In this document: piece by piece, positions 45,916 to 56,884 of the stretch
Numbering within the stretch: position 1 is the stretch's first letter
Layout of the letters: each line of letters starts with the position of its first letter
Assembly (NCBI GenBank): GCA_028571685.1
Contig: CM053142.1
Location: 69,837,296-69,901,295 of the forward strand
Origin: Heterohyrax brucei
Taxonomy: Eukaryota > Chordata > Mammalia > Hyracoidea > Procaviidae
DNA length: 64,000 bases
Direction of reading: 5' to 3'
The notes under the pieces: generated by a model
The model's input: only the letters and a program-made list of their open reading frames with translations
What the model was told of the DNA's origin: nothing
The model's database searches: none
Made by a program: the position numbers and the translations under genes

Positions 45916-46327
45916 GGCACTTCTGGGTTCTGCAGGGAAGAGGTCAAAGGGGAGAGGGAAACAGGTAAGTGTTGTCTCTGCTTCTGGAGATGTAATACTC
46001 AAATCCCAGTCCTTTATGAGAAGTAGACTTTCTTCCCACCATAATTCCTGTAGGAAATTCCTCTCGTGGGATAACTCTCAGTTAGGTGTTCCCAGAAACC
46101 CAATCCCTTCCCCACCAAACCTAATATACAGCCAATCATCTACCAGATGACGAACTAGTACTTATCCTACTTTGCAATGAGAACACAGCGAAGAGGCCTC
46201 TTCCTTCATGCCAGACTAATGGAGAGATCAGATCAACCACCAAACTGAGCTATTCCCTCAGTTCTGCTTACCTACAGCCCTACAACACAGTATTTTAAAA
46301 CCCTAGCTAATGTAGAATATACGTAAT

Positions 46328-46483
46328 ATATGGAAACCCTGGTGGCATACTGGTTAAGTGCTATGGCTACTAACCAAAAGGTCAGCAGTTCAAATCTGCC
46401 AAGTGCTGCCTCTATGGGGCGGTTCTTCTCTGTCTACAGGGTCACTACGAGTCTGAATTGACTTGATGGCAGTGGGTTTGGTT
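46328..46483 (+). repeat. AfroSINE, first of a seven-copy block
   Basis: The only forward copy of the block (tggaaaccctggtggcatac to gatggcagtgggtttgg). Confidence 0.88.
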
Positions 46484-46501
46484 TTTTATAAAATATATAT
46501 C

Positions 46502-46661
46502 CCTGTTGCCATCAAGTCGATTCCAACTCATAGTGACCCTATAGGACAGAGTGGAAGAGCCCTATATGATTTCCAAGGAGTACCTGGTGGGTGGCGGATT
46601 CAAACTGCCAGCCTTCTGGTTAGCAGTAACAGCTCTTAACAGCTATGCCACCAAGGTTTCC
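46502..46661 (-). repeat. AfroSINE, block copy 2
   Basis: cctgttgccatcaagtcgat to ccaccaaggtttcc. It is one of the least diverged copies in the block. Confidence 0.88.
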
Positions 46662-46675
46662 AGAATATATACAAA

Positions 46676-46828
46676 ACCAAAAAAAACCATTGCTATCAAG
46701 TCAATTCCACCTCAACGCAACCCTACAAGACAGTAAAACCAACCCTTAGTTTCCAAAGAGCACCTGGTAGATTTGAACTGCTGACCTTTTGGTTAGCAGC
46801 TGTAGCACTTAACCACTATACCATCAAA
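46676..46828 (-). repeat. AfroSINE, block copy 3
   Basis: Starts aaaccaaaaaaaaccattgc. Part of the ctgccccatagagt region is altered. Confidence 0.82.
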
Positions 46829-46837
46829 ACCAAAAGT

Positions 46838-46994
46838 AAACCTGCTGCTGATGAGTAGATTCTGACTCACAGCAACCCCCTAGGATGGAGTAGAACTGCC
46901 CCATAGAGTTTCCAAGGAGCGCCTGGCGGATCTGAACTGCTAATCTTCTGATTAGCAGCCACAGCTATTAACCACTAAGCCAACAGAGGTTTCA
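46838..46994 (-). repeat. AfroSINE, block copy 4
   Basis: aagtaaacctgctgctgatg to ccaacagaggtttc. Confidence 0.85.
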
Positions 46995-47004
46995 TAATAT
47001 ATAT

Positions 47005-47166
47005 AACCAAAAACCCACTGCTGTCAAGTCAATTCCAAATCATAGCGACCCTACAGACAGAGTAGAAGTGCCCTATAGAGTACCCAAGGAACATCGGATG
47101 GATTTGAATTGCCAATCTTCTGGTTAGCAGCAGTAGCACTTAGCCACTATGCTACAAGGGTTTCCA
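47005..47166 (-). repeat. AfroSINE, block copy 5
   Basis: aaccaaaaacccactgctgt to gctacaagggtttcc. Confidence 0.85.
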
Positions 47167-47179
47167 TAACAGATGTATC

Positions 47180-47337
47180 AAACCAGAACCGAACCTACTG
47201 CCATTGAGTCACGTCCAACTCATAGCAACCCTAGAGTCAGAGTAGAACTGCTCCACATAATTTCCAAGGAATGCCTGGCAGATATGAACTGCTGACTTTT
47301 TGTTTAGCAGATGTAGCACTTAACCCACTATACCACA
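47180..47337 (-). repeat. AfroSINE, block copy 6
   Basis: ccagaaccgaacctactgcc to cccactataccac. It lacks the final head bases. Confidence 0.82.
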
Positions 47338-47339
47338 TA

Positions 47340-47552
47340 TATAAAACCAAAGTAGTTGTCATTGAGTCAGTTCCAACCCATGGTGACCCTACCAGTTGCA
47401 GAGTAGAACTACGCTCCAGAGTTTTCAAGGCTGCGACCTTTGGGAGGCAGACCACCAGGACTTACTTCTGAAGCAACTCTTGTTGAGTCTGAACCTCTAA
47501 CCTTTTGGTTACTACTAGTCAAGTATTGAACCATTTGTGCACTGAAGGATTC
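47340..47552 (-). repeat. AfroSINE, block copy 7, long variant
   Basis: Carries the expanded middle (ttttcaaggctgcgaccttt) and ends ctgaaggattcc. Confidence 0.75.
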
Positions 47553-47809
47553 CACAGATGAGTGTATGTGTATATATATGTGCGTGTATATTTATGTTTG
47601 TGTAAGTAATATAAAAACACTTAGATATGAGGAAAAATTAGCCAAGGTCTATCCTCCAATTATGTAAACCTTGTTATTATTGTATTTACATGCAACATTC
47701 ACAGGTAAATCGCACAAGTATACATATACAGAAAAACTGAGTAGATACAAATATATGCTAATACAGCACATAGCAACCCTCTTAAAGCTGTCTTATTATT
47801 AAAAAAAAA

Positions 47810-47960
47810 AAACAAACCATACAGCTGCCAAGTCAATTCTGACTCATAGTTACCCTGCAGGACAGAGTACAACTGCTCTGTAGGGTTTCCAAGGCTGTAA
47901 ATCTTTATGGAAGCAGGCTGCCACATCTTTCTCCCCCCAGAGCAGCTGGTGGGCTCTATA
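47810..47960 (-). repeat. AfroSINE, long variant, head missing
   Basis: The ggctgtaaatctttatggaa and ccacatctttctccccccag blocks are clear. It stops before the tRNA-like head. Confidence 0.7.
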
Positions 47961-48169
47961 TTACGAGCACTGTCTCTTTTTATTGCACACATGTGTGCAC
48001 ATGAGGCATATTAGCTATATACCATGCATAAATTATACATGACAACCAACAAAGGACAGATACAAGGCATACACATAAACAGTGGGCCACATACACAGAG
48101 TCCCAATTAGATATACAGCATACATTACCAACAGGCACAATGTCACACACAGAAGGAACAGATCCTGAG

Positions 48170-48540
48170 CACACAGCTGCCCTCACACCTTTAAAGCTAC
48201 CCCTTGCTTGCTCCCGCCCACAGACACCAACACCAGGAAGAAGTCATCAGCAAGGACCTCCCACCTCTCAGCCTGCTGGGCTTCACAGAACCAGGGAGAC
48301 ACCCAGCTGTGTGAGCACCGGTAACAATCAGATAGCCTGGCTAAAAATAGCCACTCTGGGGCTAAGAGCTGGCTCCCTCCTCCCGCCCTCCTCCCTCCTT
48401 CCTTCCCAACCAGGCAGGCACGCACGCACGCTCGCTGCACCTCCATGCAAACTCCTGGCGCTGCCAGACCGCCCACGCCTGATGTTTGCACGTCCTGCCG
48501 CCACCCACTCTGCCTGGGCGCTCTAGCCCGCAGAGGTGTA
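48170..48540. promoter_or_regulatory. Candidate regulatory element in the FOXJ2 5' intron
   Basis: A repeat-free, GC-raised island. It has a perfect MEF2-type site CTAAAAATAG (48341-48350) inside a near palindrome, a CAGCTG E-box (48304-48309), a CT-rich GC-box-like tract (about 48367-48405) and clustered CpGs after it. It could be an enhancer or an alternative promoter. The evidence is motif content only. Confidence 0.3.
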
Positions 48541-48549
48541 GCTAGAGTG

Positions 48550-49780
48550 ACATCTTACAAGGGGAAGGTGAAGAACGATGGGTCATATGTGGATTGCGGG
48601 GTCTAGACAGGCTGACAGGAACCACTTGGTAGCCATTTGGCACTTCTTGAGCTAATGCCAGCAACCCCCCTAAGCACTTGCTGCCTAACAGGTTTGTGCC
48701 TGCACAGCCTCCAGATTCCAGCTAGCATTTCTTCAACATACCCCTGCTGACTGTCCCACTAGGGTGTTTCTCTTGAGGAGCCAGGGCTACAGTGTCTTAG
48801 AGTTCACAGTCATGGGCAGAAACATATTTATGTATGTAATTTCTAAATCCACATCCAGATATATGCTCATGCATATAGATATATATAATCACAAATTCAT
48901 ACCCTTTGCATTTAAAAGTTAAAAGCTCATCCCAGGTAGGACCGTCTTCTGCTTTCTCCTGACCCCAACCAATCTCTCAGGCTATCAGCTCACTCTTCCA
49001 TTGTAGTTCCTGACTCTTCTCTCCCAAGTACATTTATCCCTTTCTCCTAACTGGACTAATTCCCCCACACTCCCCACTCTCACAATCTTTCCAAGTACAC
49101 ACAGGTACCCTGCCCTGCACTCCTCACCAGTAACACATCCACTCTACAATGCTGAAGGAAACACCTTAGTGCCCCAGAGGCCTGGGCAGCAAAAGACCCA
49201 GTTGCAACCCAAGAATTGCTTGGCAGGAGAAAGTGGGGGGCAGCATTTTTATAAATAGAATCATGAAGGGGTTTTCCCTTTATCCTTACCTCTTCTCTGT
49301 ATCACTCGTACCTTTCCCTAAACCATGGAAATCTGGAAACTAGTGGGGACATTTAATCATTCCTAGAAGCCTCAGACCTTCTACTAAGCCAAAATACAAC
49401 CTCAGTTGTGCACTTGTGGTGGTACCATGGTCCTGTAGCTGGGTGGTCCTAGTTGAACAGTCAAATGACATTTAGCAGGTTTTTAATGACCAAAGTTTTC
49501 CTGGGTCGCCCAAAGAAGAAGAGGCCTGTAAAGAAAGTTTTAAAACTATTCTTTCTTACCCCTGTTAAAGATCCCCAGGAAAGCTCACCTGAACACAGAG
49601 ACCATCATGAATATTTCCTCTGGAACTCTCTCAACACGGGCCGGGGGCACCACAGTGAATTTGAAGGTCCAATGGGCTTACTGAATCCATTTGGCACACA
49701 CCAATCACTACGAATTCCCAAAAGGGAAGCCCTCTCAGCTTTTTGCCAGTTGTTCCATGCCTGTCTCTACTAATAAGCTA
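48550..49780. other. FOXJ2 5' intron, no gene seen
   Basis: Largely unique-looking intronic sequence without splice-bounded open frames that I can support. Confidence 0.45.
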
Positions 49781-49789
49781 GGGCCAAAA

Positions 49790-49978
49790 CCAAAAATCCA
49801 AACTCACTGCTGTCATGTCAATTCTGACTCATAGTGACCCTCTGGGACAGGGTAGAACTGCCCCCACAGGGTTTCCAAGGCTGTAATCTTTACAGGGAAT
49901 GACTGGCAGGTTCTAACCACCAACTTAACCTTTTGGTTAGCAGCCAAGAGCTTCACCATTGTGCCACCAGGGCTCCTT
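49790..49978 (-). repeat. AfroSINE
   Basis: A full reverse copy ending tgccaccagggctcc. Its 3' portion closely matches the inverted insert in the SINE at 50888. Confidence 0.83.
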
Positions 49979-50189
49979 CCAGGCTAGGGTACTAAGGTTA
50001 CACTCTACATTTCTCCAGCACCCTCTCAGTCAACCCTCTAGGTACTACCTCCGAACTCCACATACATTCCAATCTCACCAGCTCTAAGAAGCCTGCAGCA
50101 GTCTGGCCCTTCAGATCGTTTGGCACCATTCTCCTTTAACCCATCCCACTTCTTTACCCCATTTACTTCCCCATTCCTGACGGGCAGCC

Positions 50190-50330
50190 CAGTATGCAGA
50201 GCCTCGAAGACTGAAGTTCCTTGGTTCTATTCCCATCCCTGACACTGAGTCACTAAGTTTCCTTAACAACTCCTTGCTCCCTGAAGTCTTGATGCCTCAG
50301 TTTCCCCCTTCTTATAAAAGGGTTGAAGTC
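50190..50330 (+). repeat. Possible MIR SINE
   Basis: A weak MIR-like pattern (cctgacactgagtcactaag; tgatgcctcagtttccccct). Confidence 0.4.
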
Positions 50331-50887
50331 ATAAACCTTGCCAAAGCTTCATTCCCAGAGGGAAGTAAACGGTACTTTAATGAGCTTGTGGCTGCCACAC
50401 ATTCCATGCTCCCCAAAATCATGGCACAAGGCTAACGCTTGCAGCTATTATTAGAAGGACAACAAGAGGTACTTCCATTTCTCAGTCCAACCAACCTAGT
50501 TACTCAGACCTCTCTGCAGGTGGGCCTCATGCCACTGGGCTCAGCAGAACCAGAGCCAGGCCACATTCTCCACATGTTGGAAGACTGAAAGGAAATACCC
50601 ATAAGAAACTGGGAAAGGCAGCCAAAGGGCAGGCTCCATCACATCTACAGGACAGCTAATGAACACTACAGTACTGGGAGGAAGACAGAGAGAAATGAAC
50701 AGAAAGGTATTCTATTGGACTAGAAGACATCCTAGCTAAGGTATCTGACAATCAGTTTTCTTCCCATCTTATTTGAAAGGCCAATAATTGCTTTCCACAA
50801 GGTGTCAAGGTCAGGTGTTAAGAAGTGATGACTTCCTGATTTGTATGCACTGCCAAAACTAATACAGCAGTGGCTAAGTGAACCACA

Positions 50888-51105
50888 GAGCCCTGGTGGT
50901 TCACTTGTCAATTCTGACTCATAGTGACCCTATGGGACAGGGTAGGAGGGCCCCCACAGAGTTAAGCATTCAGCTGCTAACTAAAAGGTTAGCTGTTGCA
51001 CTCCACCAGCCACTCCTTAGGAACCTTTGGGAGCAGTTCTACTCTGTCCTATACAGTCAGTATGGGGCAGCATCAACTCAGTGGCAATGGGTGTGTTTTG
51101 AGTTT
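50888..51105 (+). repeat. AfroSINE with an inverted SINE piece inside
   Basis: Forward head (agccctggtggttcac) and body (aagcattcagctgctaacta onward) are split by about 60 bases (50902-50962) that read as reverse-strand AfroSINE. Confidence 0.75.
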
Positions 51106-51129
51106 TTTAAGCGAACCAGACGAGGACCC

Positions 51130-51305
51130 AGGCTGACTTGTTTTTAACCGTGGCTCCACTACCTATTGGCTATGTAGACTCAAGGTAATTACTTAACCTC
51201 TCTGTGTCTTAGTTTCTTCATCTGTAAAACAAAGATGATGACTGTACGTACGACTTCATAGGGTTGCTGTGAGGACGCTCTTGAGTTAATACTTGTAAAG
51301 CACTA
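51130..51305 (+). repeat. MIR SINE
   Basis: A classic forward MIR: cctctctgtgtcttagtttc, ttcatctgtaaaac, then gggttgctgtgaggacgctc and a tail. Confidence 0.75.
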
Positions 51306-51349
51306 TGTCACTTTGAGTTGAAATCAACTCGACGGCATCCAACAGGCAA

Positions 51350-52185
51350 GATCTATATAAGCATAGCTACTATTATTCTTGGATGGGGGAAAAGGATACA
51401 ATTATTAGAAATTAAAAATTTAGGAAACTGACAAGACTAGAATTAGCAAGCCTGTAAGGGTTTGCATTGCAAAGCCTGCATGTAGTCTGCAATGGTTTTT
51501 TAGGACCTTAGAATCTCAAACTTTTCCTTTGAAGATAGTATCACCCTAGAGCTGACTAAGGCTAGGATCAGAACTTCAAGTATGAAGAAGTGGGGAAATA
51601 TCACCTCTTATCTTTCAGAGGGAACTAGATTTAGTCATAAGGCAATCTGAAAAACAGCACTAAGTCACAGTTAACCCAAACCAACAGCCACCTGCTTCTG
51701 CTTCCATATAGGCAAATAGAGTTAAGGAAACTCAGCTGAAGCAGGGCCAGTTAAAGTGCCCCAAAGCAGTATACCTGGAGGTGCAGTGATACAGTTTACC
51801 CTGAGCCACTCGAGAAACTGCATTCCAGCAATCGGTAAAGTACTTTTTAAGAAAGAGACTGCTGTTACACCAAGGGTGGCTCTTCAAAAAAGGGAGGGGA
51901 GAAGGTTCTGGAGTGAGGAGCCTTTTAAGATAAGTGGCATCAGAAATAAAACCCTCTTACTAGCCCTAAAAGAAGTGTTCCCAGCCTAAGGCTGGACTGC
52001 TCTGCTGCTTAGGATGACTGTCGAGCTGCTATTCATGAGCATTCCCACTGGCCAAGGACAGGCCAAGCCTTTGCTCAAGGTAGACATCTTTACTGGCATC
52101 TTCTCCAGGTCCTTGCACAGAGGCATTTGTTGCTAGAGGACTGAGAGAAACATGCAGTTCTAGGTAACTGGAAGCTTAGTCTGAA
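51350..52185. other. FOXJ2 5' intron, no gene seen
   Basis: No repeat family or coding signal that I can name. Confidence 0.4.
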
Positions 52186-52187
52186 AA

Positions 52188-52188
<1 letters not shown>

Positions 52189-52214
<26 letters not shown>
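52189..52214. repeat. (CA)n microsatellite
   Basis: Thirteen CA units followed by a short TA/CATA stretch to about 52230. Confidence 0.9.
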
Positions 52215-52220
<6 letters not shown>

Positions 52221-52626
52221 CACATATACACCTGTCTCTGCACACATAGCCCCTCCAAAGACAGAGCCATAGACATGTAAATGGGAAACATATGCACACT
52301 GTTCTATACCACAGCCATGCAGACTTGCACATTATAACCCTGCCTCATATACCACTACCAACAGATTCCAGAACCACATGGATATACTTTGGGGCTTCCT
52401 CAGCCTACCCACAGTATAGACAAACAAGAAAGAAATATAAAAGCTCAAGTAAGGTGAAACCTCCCACTTGGCCTGCTGTGGGATATACCTCTCCCTGCAA
52501 AAGGTGTTTTTTAATGACAAGGTGAGAAGGCAAGCACTCAGCTAGTGACCCCAGATCGAAAGGCAAGGTTCTACTAAAAACCAGGGCTTCAAACCCCTAC
52601 TCAGAATTTGCATTTCCACCTCAGAT

Positions 52627-52785
52627 GTAAACCAAAACCAAGCCAAACCCACTGCTATCAAGTCGATTCTGACTCTTAGCAACCCTCTAGCACAAAGTAG
52701 ACCTGCCAGACAGTTTCCAAGGATCACCTGGTGAATTCAAACTGCCAACTTTAACCACTAAACCATCAGGATTTCCACCCCACAT
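52627..52785 (-). repeat. AfroSINE, internal deletion in the head
   Basis: aaccaaaaccaagccaaacc to accatcaggatttcc. It is shortened where the B-box region should be. Confidence 0.78.
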
Positions 52786-52960
52786 CTACTGAACTAGAAT
52801 TTACATTTTAACAAGATCCCCAGGTGATTCTCTGGTAAAATAAATTTTGAGAACCACTGCTCTACTAGTAGTTCTCAGAACTGGTCCCTAATGAGCAACT
52901 TTATCATCGCCTAGGGGCTTGTTAGAAGTGCAGATTCTCAGCAGGGGTTTGAATTGGTGA
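52786..52960 (-). repeat. MER5A-type hAT fragments
   Basis: Two adjoining MER5A-like pieces: the acaagatccccaggtgattc / tttgagaaccactgctctac end, then gttctcagaactggtcccta...cttgttagaagtgcag. Confidence 0.5.
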
Positions 52961-54040
52961 GAACTCATTCAAATCCCTACTTAAAACATAGCCTGGGCTC
53001 AGCTACAAGGATTTCCTAGCACCTTTTTCCTACTTTTTCAGTAACTGTGGACTGGAATGACTTCTGCTTCTATCTTATAATGGAAAAGTTACATGCAAGG
53101 TTGCATGGACTCAGAACTGAACAAGAAACAGGAAGGGAGAAAATGATATTATTAGGTGCTTTTCTCGAAGGAATCTGTAATATAAAAAGATCCTCAGAGG
53201 TTAAATCTCCAAATTGCCTTGGTGGTCAGCTTATTTAGATGGAAGACTGGAAGAAAGCTGGTACAACAACATTCTTCTCTTTCTGTCCAGAACAGAAGCC
53301 CTGTGAAGCACTGGGGCAGTAAGCTAAAGGCCAGAATCAGAGAAGAACTTCAACATGAAGCTGACATCCCCTATACCCTTTTAGTCTTCTCATCCCAGGA
53401 CCTGTAGGATGTCCGCTTTCCTTCTGGATTGTATGGGTGGTAGACGCATGTCAGAAACGGGAATGTCAGGAGAGGAGGCCTCTTGGTGTATGAGAAAGGG
53501 TGAGCAGGGGCAGACTGCCCTTTTTGTCAACCCAGTCACCAAGGGCTGGAGAAAACAGCTCTGGTGGGCCTTAAGCTGACCTAGGGTTACTTACAGGTAA
53601 GAAAGTATAATCCAACAGAGGCCCTGGACAAGGCCAGGACACCAGATGCCATCCTGAGTTTAGTGAGGCCCACTCTCAGAGTGACAAGGCCAAGAATGGA
53701 GGCTGGTATAGTAGTCTGGTGAGGATGTGTCAATCATCATACACAATGTGCACGAAGTTCTGAAAAGGCAGTTGTTTCGTGACATCTGTGCCCTCAGCAT
53801 GGAAACACCCACTTCCCTAGGGACTTCACAAGAATCCCATCCCTTTTGTCCTCAAACACCAAGAAACCATTTCTCAGAGTCTCTGCAGCAAGAATGTCAG
53901 TTCTAACCCAGAAGCTTCCTAAGAACACAGTTTCCAGAGAATGGTTTGAGATATCACTCCACTTCTCCCAGCAATGAAACCCAGGAGACAACACTACAGA
54001 CCCAGACACTCACTAGTGTCCAAATATGACAAAGATAGGA
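52961..54040. other. FOXJ2 5' intron next to the 5' UTR donor, nothing recognised
   Basis: Repeat-poor sequence. It may contain conserved regulatory DNA, but no motif cluster stands out. Confidence 0.4.
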
Positions 54041-54052
54041 GAAAGCACTAAC

Positions 54053-55200
54053 CTGTCTCTGAGGTCCCCCCAGCAAAGGGGGGGACCCACTTGGTACTGG
54101 AGTTTGTGGTTGGAGGGATTCCCCTCTTCAGAGGCAGATGATGGGTCTCATTCTCAGTGGCTCTTCCTGCACTTGGCTGAGCCTCCCAAGCCGAGGAGCG
54201 AAACTGGGTCCCCAGAGGACGAGAAGCGGAGGCAGGAGGAGAAGGAGGACCGACCTGGGGAAGGTGGCACACCCCCCACACCTTGTTCTTTACACTGGGG
54301 AGGAGGGGAGGAGCCTCTCCCAACCAGGAGTTGTCTCCTCCCCTTTGGGGGAATCCCCCTCCCCCCAAAACTGGATCTTTCCGGGATGAAGAGTTCTTTT
54401 GGTAAGCTGAAGATCTGAGCGGAGGGGCTCTGCCCTGTTCCACTGTCTAGGTACAAGGATGTTGAGGGGGGAAAGTCTTCCCCTCTCCTGACTGGCTGGA
54501 AGCTGATTCCTCTTCTTTCCCTGGAGTGTCCTCTGCTTCTGAATGTTAGACTCTTCTCCTCTGTGAGTACTGGATAGGATGGAAGATGACTACTCCATAG
54601 GCATATCCCTCCTTCTCGTTGCCTCAAAACTTCTGACTGTCGTGAGTGTGTGTTTCGAGGGGTGCAGGCACGCTAGGATGGTCTCACTGTGCTTCCTTTC
54701 AGAAGGATCACCCCTTTCCACTTTCAGGGCTCCCCTCCTGAGCAAGTAAGAGGATCTTCCTCGCCTCTAGGAAGGAGAGGCGCGTCCCCTATAGGGATCT
54801 CTTCTTTCTCCCGCCTGAGTGGTAGGACTCCTCTATCCGACAGAGAGAAGGAGATGCTCCCGTCCCCGCTCCCGCCTCCGCTCCTGGGGTGCCCCAGAGG
54901 GTGGGGTTTTCGTACTCCCCGCGCTCCCTGAGCTGGCCTGGGCAGCAGGGTCCGGGAGGCCGGGACTCCGGACTCCCGGCACTGGCTACTGTGTCGGGAG
55001 CACCTCCTCTAGCCCCGTCCCGTCGGGTCCGCTCCTTTGGCGCGTGGGGCTCCCCGCGCTGCCACCCCTCGGGCTCCGGCTAGTCGGGGCTCCCAGGGAG
55101 CCAGCAGGCGGACGGACCGTGTCAGGGCTCGGCTCGGGCTCGGCTCGGCTCCGCAGCAGGCCCCGGCTCCTCCCCGGCCTCCGCGCCGCACTCCGCGCCC
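54053..55200 (-). other. FOXJ2: Probable FOXJ2 5' UTR exon 1
   Basis: A strong donor (AGAGACAG|GTTAG, exon end 54053) closes a GC-rich, repeat-free block running up into the CpG island. Spliced to the acceptor at 45930 it would give a long 5' UTR. In the frame of the FOXJ2 ATG the block is open from a TAG at about 54449-54447 but has no ATG, so the annotated start stays the first in frame. The upstream boundary is approximate. Confidence 0.5.
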
Positions 55201-55450
55201 CTCCCCCTCCCCCGCCCGCCCGGCCGCCGCCGCTCCCGCCTCCCGGCGCGGGTTAAGGAGGAGCCGAGCAGCGATCCACGCCGCCGGCTGCGCGCTCCGT
55301 CGGGACGGCCCCACGGCGGCGCTCACGCTCGAGGGAGAAGGCGCAGCCGGCCACCTGCAGCCCCTCGGCGCACGCGCCGCCGGTCACTCGCCTATTACTA
55401 CCGTTCTGCCGCTTTGCTCCGTGCAACTTTCCGTCTACCCGAGGTGACAT
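54820..55450 (-). promoter_or_regulatory. FOXJ2: FOXJ2 CpG-island promoter
   Basis: The densest GC/CpG block in the window. It has GC boxes (cccccgcccgcccgg around 55208-55222), a ggctc-type pentamer repeat around 55126-55153, and an NRF1-like gcgcacgcgcc at about 55368. It lies about 9 kb upstream of the first coding exon, where a housekeeping-type promoter for FOXJ2 is expected. There is no TATA box in a convincing position, and the exact start site cannot be read. Confidence 0.8.
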
Positions 55451-55939
55451 CCCCCGCTGGTCTCCACCGGGAGATTCCCTCCTACGCAGCGTGTTCTAGA
55501 CTGTCACTGATGCCAGTTTACAGGCCTGTAACTCTAGCACTCTGACGTTTTTTATTGTTATTTTATTGTTTTCTATAGACAGATGAATATCCCTAGATGT
55601 TTCCTCGGGGATGCCTTTGATGGACTTCTGCTGTCCTCCCTGCTCTCCACCCCCCAAAAGTTTACATAGAGTTATGGGGCTAAGGGGGAAGTTAATGCAT
55701 CACTCTGGTAGCATTCTGGCGTTTGGTAAAGTCTTGCTGAATGAGGGATAAATGAACACGCAATCAAGTTGGCTATAAAATCAAGACCATCTGAGTCCTA
55801 TTCCTTTATGTCAGTTTTACAAACTTTTATAGATCATTTGTCCTCAAAAATCTTGGTTCGTGAAGAGGAGACCTTGATACTCGTCCTGCATACCCAATTA
55901 ATCTGTTGCAAATATCAAGTAAGATAATTTACGTGAACG

Positions 55940-56118
55940 GCCAGCAAAAAAGAGAAAGACCCTCGACGAGATGGATTGACAGTGGGTGCAACAAAGGGCT
56001 TAAGCATAAAAATGATGTGGACGTGGTGCAAGACCAGGCAGTGTTTCGTTCGGTTGTGCATAGGGTCGCTGTGAGTCGGCACCAACTCGACGTCACCCGA
56101 CAATCTAACAACAGCAAT
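55940..56118 (+). repeat. RTE LINE 3' end
   Basis: gagaaagaccctcgacgaga through tgagtcggcaccaactcgac and an aacaacagca tail. It is less diverged than the copies in the C3AR1 intron. Confidence 0.8.
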
Positions 56119-56669
56119 TTATGTGAAAATACTTTTTAAACTGTGCAGTATACAAAGGATACAAAATATGAGTGTTGTTCAGTTCACTTGACAAGCCTTT
56201 AACATGCCACATCTAGAGAGTATTACAGAATATAAAATGTTCTCACGGCACATCTCTCTCCGCTGCAGGCATGTCTTTACAGAATAATCCCCACTCAGAA
56301 ACAAAACTAATGGCCCACCTCCACTTTTCCTCCTGGAGACCTTTTATTCGTTTCCATATCCTTGTACATTCCATCCTCTGCCTATTAAGCTTTTCTCCAA
56401 CCACTTTACTATCAATAAAATAATAAGGTTAAAATATCATCCTGGTTCAAGAAAGACTGCATATTCAAGATTACAGCTGAATGACTGCATTTCACCTCTA
56501 GACAGAAAATCTCTTGTCCTTCAGCTGAGTATGCCAAGCCAAGTGCCGTCGAGTCGGATCCATATATTATAATCATATATTTACAATGCACTAGACAAGT
56601 GAACTAAGCACTTTGCATGCATTATCTCATTTAATTCTTGTTGCAGTACTGTCACCACTAACACTCCAA

Positions 56670-56865
56670 AAAACAAAAGCCTACTGCACTGAGTCAATTC
56701 CAACTCGTAGTGAACCTATAGGACAGAAGAGAATTGCCCCATAGGGTTTCCAAAGCTGTAAATCCTTATGAAAGCCAAACCACCACATCTTTAACCCCCC
56801 AGAGTGGCTGCTGGGTTAGAACCACCAGTTAGCAGCCAAGTGCTTAAACACTGCATCACCAGGGT
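56670..56865 (-). repeat. AfroSINE, long variant, inside a MIR
   Basis: Carries the ctgtaaatccttatgaaagc middle and ends tgcatcaccaggg. Confidence 0.8.
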
Positions 56866-56884
56866 GGTCAGCAATAGCATGTTG

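Noticed and set aside
48183-48526. Overlapping 102- and 128-codon frames on opposite strands.
   Set aside because: No recognised domain, low-complexity composition and no splice context. The region is better explained as regulatory DNA.
54048-54443. Open frame upstream of FOXJ2 that splices in frame with the FOXJ2 ATG, suggesting an N-terminal extension.
   Set aside because: The frame (to G|AA CCC AGA... after splicing 54053 to 45929) is truly continuous, but it contains no ATG. It opens with GTG after a TAG, so the start at 45915 remains the first usable one.
54154-54627. 157-codon open frame on the minus strand in the FOXJ2 leader region.
   Set aside because: Its apparent start is TTG, its composition is GC-driven, and no homology is recognised. 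Long open frames are expected in GC-rich DNA.
54819-55447. Overlapping Pro/Arg/Ala-rich open frames on both strands of the CpG island.
   Set aside because: These are compositional artefacts of CpG-island sequence in several frames at once, with no splice or start support.
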